Assembly (NCBI GenBank): GCA_016182705.1
Contig: JACPGA010000105.1
Location: 1-11,095 of the forward strand
Direction: 5' to 3'
From: Deltaproteobacteria bacterium
GTDB taxonomy: Bacteria; Desulfobacterota; GWC2-55-46
DNA: 11,095 bases
The translations under genes were made by a program, and so were the position numbers. Below are positions 6,981 through 11,095 of this stretch, piece by piece. The notes beneath the pieces were generated by a model that was given only the letters and a program-made list of their open reading frames with translations, had not been told where the DNA came from and ran no database searches. Every line of letters begins with the position of its first letter. Positions within the stretch are counted from its first letter, which is position 1.

Positions 6981-8681
6981 CTAATCGGCCATCGTGACCC
7001 TGAGTATCTCCTCGATGGTGGTCACTCCCTCGCCTACCTTGGTCACGCCGCTCATCCTCAGGGTCTTCATGCCTTCGCGTATGGCCGCCCTCTTTATCTC
7101 GGACGATGACGCGCCGTTCAGGACGAGCTCTTTTATCGTTTCGGAGAACGGCATTACCTCATAAAGGGCTATCCTGCCCTTGTAGCCGGTCCCTCCGCAG
7201 GTCGCGCAGCCGCTGCCCTTGAAGACCTCCATTTTTGCGGCCTCGGCAGGAGACAACCCAAGGTCGATGAGCACCTTTTCCGCGCTCGGCATCTTGGTCC
7301 TGCAGTCCTTGCATATCTTCCTTGCAAGCCTCTGCGCCAGTATGAGATTGCAGGCTGAAGAGACAAGGAAGGGCTCTATGCCCATGTTCAAGAGCCTGTT
7401 GACGGTGGAAGGGGCGTCGTTGGTATGGAGCGTTGAAAGGACGAGATGGCCCGTCAGGGCGGCCTTTATCGCTATCTCGGCCGTCTCGTAGTCCCTGACC
7501 TCTCCGACCATTATGATGTCGGGGTCCTGCCTCAAAAAACTCCTCAGGGAGGCCGCGAAGTTCAGGCCTATGTCCTCGTGTATCTGCACCTGGTTGATGC
7601 CGTGAAGGTTGAACTCGACCGGGTCTTCCGCGGTCGATATGTTTTCGGATATCTTGTTGAGGTCGGAAAGCGCAGAGTACAGGGTCGTTGTCTTGCCGCT
7701 TCCTGTGGGCCCCGTTACCAGCACGATGCCCCATGGCCTGTGGATGGCGCTCATGAAGTCGTTCAGGGCCTTCTGCTCGAAGCCGAGCTTGGTCATGTCG
7801 AGCTGGAGGTTGGACTTGTCCAGGAGCCTCATGACGACCTTCTCGCCGAACAGGGTCGGGAGCACGGACACCCGGTAGTCCATCTCCATGCTCTTCGAGA
7901 GCTTGAGCTTTATCCTGCCGTCCTGCGGCAGGCGCCTCTCGGCGATGTCGAGCTGGCTTATGATCTTTATCCTCGACACTATCGCGTTCTTGAGCTTTAT
8001 GGGAGGCTTCATCACCTCATGAAGGACTCCGTCTATCCTGTACCTTACCCTGAAGGTCTTTTCATAGGGCTCGATATGTATGTCGCTGGCGCCTTTTTTA
8101 ATGGCGTCGGTAAGGATAAGGTTGACGAGCTTGACGACCGGCGCGTCCTCGACGGCCTTCTTGAGGTCAGAGAGGTCTACTTCCTCCTCGTCCTGGATGA
8201 CCTCCATCTCGCTTTCGTCGAACTCCGTAAGAACGCCCTCGAGTCCGCCCATTTCAGAGGCATCGTAGTGTTTTTCAATGGCGGATTTGATGGCCGCGTC
8301 GGAAGCGACGAGAGGTTCGACGTTGTAGCCGGTGAGGAACTTTATGTCGTCTATGGCGAATATGTTGGAAGGGTCGGCCATCGCGACCACAAGGGTCGAG
8401 CCTGTCCTGCTCACCGGGATGACCTGGTATTTCTGCGCGACATCCTCGGGGATGAGCTTGACTATCTCGTGGTCTATTTCGTGGGTGGAAAGGTCTATGG
8501 TTGGAATGCCGTACTGGCGGCTCAAAAAGCCGGTCAAATCCTTTTCGGTTATATACCCCAGTTTTGTAAGGTTATAGCCGAGCCTTCCACCGCTTTTTTT
8601 CTGCTCATCGATAGCTTTCTTGAGCTGGTCGGTGGTTATTAGTCTTTCCCTGAGAAGTAGCTCGCCTATTCTGTCGGTCAT
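6981..8681 (-). CDS. pilB: Type IV pilus assembly (extension) ATPase PilB
   Basis: PilB is the cytoplasmic hexameric ATPase that powers pilin polymerisation through PilC. From ATG 8681 it has 566 residues, the usual PilB length. In order there are a GspE/MshEN N-terminal domain (about 1-140), an acidic linker (153-173), the ASDIHIEPYE motif (198-207), Walker A GPTGSGKT (324-331), the Asp box around AEDPVEF (351-357), Walker B DIIMVGEVRD (388-397, E394), a His box with H412 and H419, and the zinc-binding pairs C457/C460 and C492/C495 typical of PilB and GspE. The frame is open upstream to TTG 8705, but that start lies inside a palindromic operator and has no ribosome binding site; MTDRIGELL from 8681 is the usual family start, though its own AGGGA is only 2 nt away. 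pilB is the first gene of the motor operon and has its own promoter and operator upstream. Confidence 0.97.
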   Translation of the reverse strand: MTDRIGELLLRERLITTDQLKKAIDEQKKSGGRLGYNLTKLGYITEKDLTGFLSRQYGIPTIDLSTHEIDHEIVKLIPEDVAQKYQVIPVSRTGSTLVVAMADPSNIFAIDDIKFLTGYNVEPLVASDAAIKSAIEKHYDASEMGGLEGVLTEFDESEMEVIQDEEEVDLSDLKKAVEDAPVVKLVNLILTDAIKKGASDIHIEPYEKTFRVRYRIDGVLHEVMKPPIKLKNAIVSRIKIISQLDIAERRLPQDGRIKLKLSKSMEMDYRVSVLPTLFGEKVVMRLLDKSNLQLDMTKLGFEQKALNDFMSAIHRPWGIVLVTGPTGSGKTTTLYSALSDLNKISENISTAEDPVEFNLHGINQVQIHEDIGLNFAASLRSFLRQDPDIIMVGEVRDYETAEIAIKAALTGHLVLSTLHTNDAPSTVNRLLNMGIEPFLVSSACNLILAQRLARKICKDCRTKMPSAEKVLIDLGLSPAEAAKMEVFKGSGCATCGGTGYKGRIALYEVMPFSETIKELVLNGASSSEIKRAAIREGMKTLRMSGVTKVGEGVTTIEEILRVTMAD

Positions 8682-8699
8682 CGTCCCTGATAGTGGTGG

Positions 8700-8714
8700 T
8701 GACAAAAATTGTCA
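8700..8714. promoter_or_regulatory. Palindromic operator in the pilB leader, identical to the pilA site
   Basis: TGACAAAAATTGTCA is the exact reverse complement of the proximal pilA site at 1243-1257 (15 of 15 bases). It is centred 26 bp upstream of the pilB ATG and starts 6 nt downstream of a predicted -10 box, so the transcription start would fall inside it. That position suits repression or a roadblock rather than activation at a distance. Confidence 0.7.
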
Positions 8715-8719
8715 ACATT

Positions 8720-8749
8720 ATGATAGTAAATTCAGCCTACGCTTGTCAA
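8720..8749 (-). promoter_or_regulatory. Putative sigma-70-type promoter of pilB
   Basis: On the minus strand TTGACA (8749-8744) matches the -35 consensus fully, and TATCAT (8725-8720) matches five of six -10 positions, with an 18-bp spacer. The predicted start near 8713 lies inside the palindrome at 8700-8714. No -24/-12 sequence was found upstream of pilB, so the motor operon seems to use a different sigma factor from pilA. Confidence 0.55.
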
Positions 8750-8816
8750 GGCAGTCTTCAAACGATTTCTTTTCCTGCCAAACACCTGAAATCACTTGCC
8801 TTTTCAGCGCGCCTTT

Positions 8817-9191
8817 TCAGGCATACTTTGTGGCGGTCGAGACTATCTCCTCTGAAAAGAACGGTTTCCTGATATACGCGTCTATCATGCCTTCCTTGAC
8901 CCCCTGGAATATGTCCCGGTCGGCATCCTTGAAGTATCCTGTGAAGAGCACCACCCTTATGCCGGGGCGGACTTTCTTGATTTCCCTGAAAGTCTCGAGC
9001 CCGTTCAGGCCGGGCATTATCATATCCATGAATACCAGTGAACAGTCCGTGTCTTTAAGCACATTTATGCCATCTTTGCCACTGGTCACGTACTGGGCTT
9101 TGAAACCGGCGTCCTTGAGCATCTCTGACATCCCGATGCCAACGGTCTCTTCGTCGTCTATTATGAGGACTTTTTTTTCCCTCTCAGCCAT
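8817..9191 (-). CDS. Single-domain (CheY-like) response regulator
   Basis: A 124-residue stand-alone receiver domain. The acidic pocket D12-D13, phosphoacceptor D56 (in FMDMIMPG), T84 (in LFTGY) and K109 (in RKPF) are all present, so it should be phosphorylatable. There is no DNA-binding or enzymatic output domain, so it would signal by protein contact or act as a phosphorelay intermediate or phosphate sink. AGGAGG at 9197-9202 sits 5 nt before the ATG. It lies 98 nt downstream of the hybrid-free histidine kinase, its likely partner, and 135 nt upstream of pilB. Its neighbours suggest control of pilus motor function or expression, but the target cannot be read from the sequence. Confidence 0.92.
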   Translation of the reverse strand: MAEREKKVLIIDDEETVGIGMSEMLKDAGFKAQYVTSGKDGINVLKDTDCSLVFMDMIMPGLNGLETFREIKKVRPGIRVVLFTGYFKDADRDIFQGVKEGMIDAYIRKPFFSEEIVSTATKYA

Positions 9192-9289
9192 CCAAACCTC
9201 CTATCTTATCGGCTCATTTTTTTCAGTCTTAAGGGTTAGTTGAAAATTTACAGCCATACCCGCTGAATTTTCAGCTTCATGAAAAAAAC

Positions 9290-10555
9290 TCATGTTTGCG
9301 CGGCAGATCCGCTGCCTGCCAGGCGTTCTCGTTCACCAGTGTGAACCGGCAGGTAAATACGGAAAACAGCGCCTCCTTCAGGGCTGTTCGCCGCCTCTAT
9401 CCTGCCGCCGTGCTCCTTTACTATGCTGAGCGATATTGAAAGCCCAAGGCCGATATTATGGCCGCCGCCCTTCTCCTTGGTCGTGAAAAAGGGGTCGAAT
9501 ATCTTGTCCGCCAGATCAGCGGGTATGCCGGCTCCGGTGTCCCTGAACTCGGCCATCGCGAATCTGCTCCCGTTTTCCTCTACTGACTCGGTCGATATGA
9601 ATATCGTGCCTGCCCCGCCCATGGCGTCCCTCGCGTTTTTCAGGACGTTAAGGACCACTTCCATTATCTGCCCTTTGTTCCCCATCACCTTTGGGAGCTG
9701 AGGGTCGAATTTCTCGACTATCTCGATTGATTTCGTTTTCACCTCGGAGGTGAATATGGTAAGAGTGGCCCGTATGCACTCGTTCAGGAATGTCGGGGCG
9801 TACACTTCCCTTGAAGGCCTGGAATAGGTGAGCATGTCGAGGATGATGTACTTTGACCTTACGGCCGCGTCTTTTATCTTTTCGAGAAGGAAGTAGTTTC
9901 TGTCGTCTTTCGGCGTCCTTGCAAGAAGGACCTCCGCAATGCTGAGTATCCCGGCAAGCGGGCTGTTGAGCTCATGGGCTATTCCGGCGCCCATCTCGCC
10001 CAGGGATATGAGCTTTGCTGACTGAATGAGCATCTGCTCGGAGTTTTTAAGCTTCCTGTACGCCTCTTCGAGCTCGTTTACAGAGCTGTCCAGCTCCGCG
10101 GTGCGCACCCTGACAGTCTCTTCCAGGACCCCGAGCTGCCTTCTTATGGTTTCTTCAAGCCCTTTTCTCTCGGAGATGTCCCTCCATATCTCCAGTATGT
10201 ATTTCCTGTCTTTTATCTCGATGAGGGACGCCGCTATTTCCACCGGCACCAGGAAGCCATCCTTTTTGGTGACCATCGCGCCAAGGAGATAGCCTTTTTC
10301 ATCATGCACCCAACGCCGCACGGCCTGGTTGTAATCGAACAGCTTCTGGAGAGGGAACAGGTCTTTGGGCCCCATCCTGAGCAGTTCATCCCTGGAGTAT
10401 CCCGAAAGCATTACAGCGGTCTTGTTCACTTCGGCGTACAGGCCTGTCTCAAGGTCGCGAAGGAGTATGGCGTCGGCTGCCATGTTGACCAGTTTGGAGT
10501 ACTTCTCTCCGAGCTCGCTCAAGTCTTCGGAGGCCGTCTCAAGGGAAGCTGCCAT
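9290..10555 (-). CDS. Sensor histidine kinase, PAS-HisKA-ATPase part (C-terminal fragment of frameshifted gene)
   Basis: 421 residues from the first in-frame ATG after the frameshift. The order is the end of a HAMP/linker helix (1-20), a PAS domain (about 19-130), a coiled coil (130-175), HisKA with phosphoacceptor H194 in HELNSPL, and the ATPase domain with N307 (N box), DTGAG (339-343), FDPFFTTK (353-360) and GLGLS (368-372). All kinase motifs are intact. The membrane and sensor half lies in another frame at 10539-11095; removing one copy of the 40-bp tandem repeat at 10519-10598 fuses the two into one continuous protein. ATG 10555 is therefore probably an internal methionine of the HAMP-linked helix, not a true start, and no good ribosome binding site precedes it. 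It lies upstream of the receiver gene at 8817-9191, its likely partner. Confidence 0.88.
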   Translation of the reverse strand: MAASLETASEDLSELGEKYSKLVNMAADAILLRDLETGLYAEVNKTAVMLSGYSRDELLRMGPKDLFPLQKLFDYNQAVRRWVHDEKGYLLGAMVTKKDGFLVPVEIAASLIEIKDRKYILEIWRDISERKGLEETIRRQLGVLEETVRVRTAELDSSVNELEEAYRKLKNSEQMLIQSAKLISLGEMGAGIAHELNSPLAGILSIAEVLLARTPKDDRNYFLLEKIKDAAVRSKYIILDMLTYSRPSREVYAPTFLNECIRATLTIFTSEVKTKSIEIVEKFDPQLPKVMGNKGQIMEVVLNVLKNARDAMGGAGTIFISTESVEENGSRFAMAEFRDTGAGIPADLADKIFDPFFTTKEKGGGHNIGLGLSISLSIVKEHGGRIEAANSPEGGAVFRIYLPVHTGERERLAGSGSAAQT

Positions 10556-10598
10556 GCCTCAAGTCTTCGGCAGCCGCCGCGAGGGAAGCTGCCATGCC
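10519..10598. repeat. 40-bp imperfect tandem duplication that shifts the kinase frame
   Basis: Units 10519-10558 and 10559-10598 are adjacent and match at 35 of 40 positions. On the minus strand each encodes a version of GMAASL..A.EDL: the upstream unit reads AAAAEDL and the downstream unit ETASEDL. Because 40 is not a multiple of three, the second copy is out of frame and the first reading frame ends at 10539. Deleting either copy restores one open frame. Confidence 0.95.
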
Positions 10599-11095
10599 GT
10601 CGAACGCCTCTCCCAGCTCTTCAAACTCATCCCCTGACCTCAGATGCACCCTGTAGTCGAACCTTCCGCCAGCAAGCTCCAGAGCCCCCTGCCTGAGGCT
10701 CTCCAGGGGCTCGAGAAGCCTCCTGTGCACGAGCATGAGGACCGCGAAAGAGGTCGCGAGCAGTATGGCACCGCCCCAGATATAGAATTTAATCCTGTGG
10801 CTGGAGATGATCCTTTCATGTTCCTTCATGGACACAGTCACGGAGAGCGCGCCGGAGACGCCTCCGCTCCTGCCGAAATGGCATTTTCCGCAGCTTTTAT
10901 CGTAGAGCACCGGCATGACAGTCCTGGCCACCTTGTACCCGGAATGCGAGCGGTTTACGGCTTGCGACGGGACACCTTCAAGCGCGGCCCTGTCAAGGGC
11001 GTCCCTCGGGACCTCGTCCATCTCTATGCCGTACTGCTTGTCAATAGATGGCCCGTGGACTATCCGTATTTCCTCTATGCCGTCGATCTTGCGGA
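10539..11095 (-). CDS. Sensor histidine kinase, periplasmic c-heme sensor-TM-HAMP part (N-terminal fragment, 5' end beyond window)
   Basis: The frame is open to the right edge (184 residues visible) and ends at a stop codon created by the 40-bp duplication. The visible start, around EIRIVHGP and KQYG, resembles the periplasmic sensor domains found in kinases and chemoreceptors of Geobacter-type bacteria. CGKCH (10878-10892) is a c-type heme attachment motif near the end of this domain. A transmembrane helix (about 25 residues after SSHRIK) leads to a HAMP domain (LEPLESLRQGA to FDGMAAS). The fragment would be a membrane protein with no kinase domain; joined to 9290-10555 it gives the standard plan sensor-TM-HAMP-PAS-HisKA-ATPase. 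A redox or heme-linked signal is inferred from the CxxCH motif; one such motif by itself does not prove heme binding. Confidence 0.85.
   Translation of the reverse strand, partial: RKIDGIEEIRIVHGPSIDKQYGIEMDEVPRDALDRAALEGVPSQAVNRSHSGYKVARTVMPVLYDKSCGKCHFGRSGGVSGALSVTVSMKEHERIISSHRIKFYIWGGAILLATSFAVLMLVHRRLLEPLESLRQGALELAGGRFDYRVHLRSGDEFEELGEAFDGMAASLAAAAEDLRHGSFP

Noticed and set aside
7446..8642. 398-codon open frame on the plus strand opposite pilB
   Set aside because: It lies wholly antisense to pilB, its translation shows no domain or motif, and it reflects the GC-rich codon pattern of the real gene. Other plus-strand frames opposite pilC, pilT, pilS and pilR are shadows of the same kind.
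8682..8705. TTG at 8705 as the pilB start
   Set aside because: It lies inside the palindromic operator, has no ribosome binding site and adds eight residues (MSPPLSGT) not expected in PilB; ATG 8681 gives the usual 566 residues.
8764..8780. Possible sigma-54 promoter upstream of pilB
   Set aside because: A TGCCA (TGGCA on the minus strand) is present at 8776-8780, but the base pair at the required -12 position is TT instead of GC, so the essential doublet is missing.
8798..8819. Two 9-bp direct repeats (GCCTTTTCA) at the end of the receiver gene
   Set aside because: Short, 13-bp period, partly coding; the GCCT-GAAA-AGGC hairpin within it has only a 4-bp stem and no T run, so it is not supported as a terminator.
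9262..9275. Inverted repeat GCTGAATTTTCAGC upstream of the receiver gene
   Set aside because: A single 14-bp AT-centred palindrome with no second copy and no recognisable promoter around it; chance is a reasonable explanation.

Overview
The window is a type IVa pilus (T4aP) gene cluster, and every confident gene lies on the minus strand. Read in transcription order (right to left) the layout is: a membrane sensor histidine kinase that runs off the right edge and is broken by a frameshift (9290-11095); a single-domain response regulator (8817-9191); pilB (6981-8681), pilT (5747-6871), pilC (4523-5743), pilS (2837-4510), pilR (1429-2832, broken by an in-frame stop) and pilA (674-1066); and a GT-C-fold membrane glycosyltransferase that runs off the left edge (1-501). 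No tRNA, rRNA, CRISPR array or insertion sequence was seen.

The order pilB-pilT-pilC-pilS-pilR-pilA matches the pil locus of Geobacter and related bacteria. Together with the moderately high GC, a periplasmic c-heme (CGKCH) sensor and a Geobacter-like PilA N-terminus, this suggests a Gram-negative anaerobe or metal/sulfur-cycling bacterium of the Desulfobacterota/Desulfuromonadota type. Frequent ATA (Ile) and AGG (Arg) codons also leave Nitrospirota or other deltaproteobacterial-grade lineages possible. The lineage is inferred and cannot be fixed from this window.

How the genes work together: PilB (extension ATPase) and PilT (retraction ATPase) act on the inner-membrane platform PilC to polymerise and depolymerise PilA. 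PilS and PilR are the two-component pair expected to control pilA through sigma-54. The DNA upstream of pilA carries the whole expected architecture: a textbook -24/-12 promoter (1164-1179), a perfect IHF consensus (1198-1210), and two 15-bp palindromes of form TGACA-N5-TGTCA (1243-1257 and 1264-1278) spaced 21 bp centre to centre at about -97 and -118. The pilB leader carries the same 15-bp palindrome, identical base for base (8700-8714), but placed over the predicted start site of a sigma-70-type promoter. This suggests one regulator activating pilin and blocking or tuning the motor operon.

Two regulators are damaged in this sequence. pilR has a TAA at codon 35 of its receiver domain. The upstream heme-sensor kinase has a diverged 40-bp tandem duplication that shifts the frame. 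Either these are real lesions (phase or regulatory variation, or decay) or they are assembly or consensus errors; the diverged duplication looks like two strain haplotypes joined in series. Intergenic stretches over 300 bases: only 1067-1428, which holds the pilA regulatory region described above.
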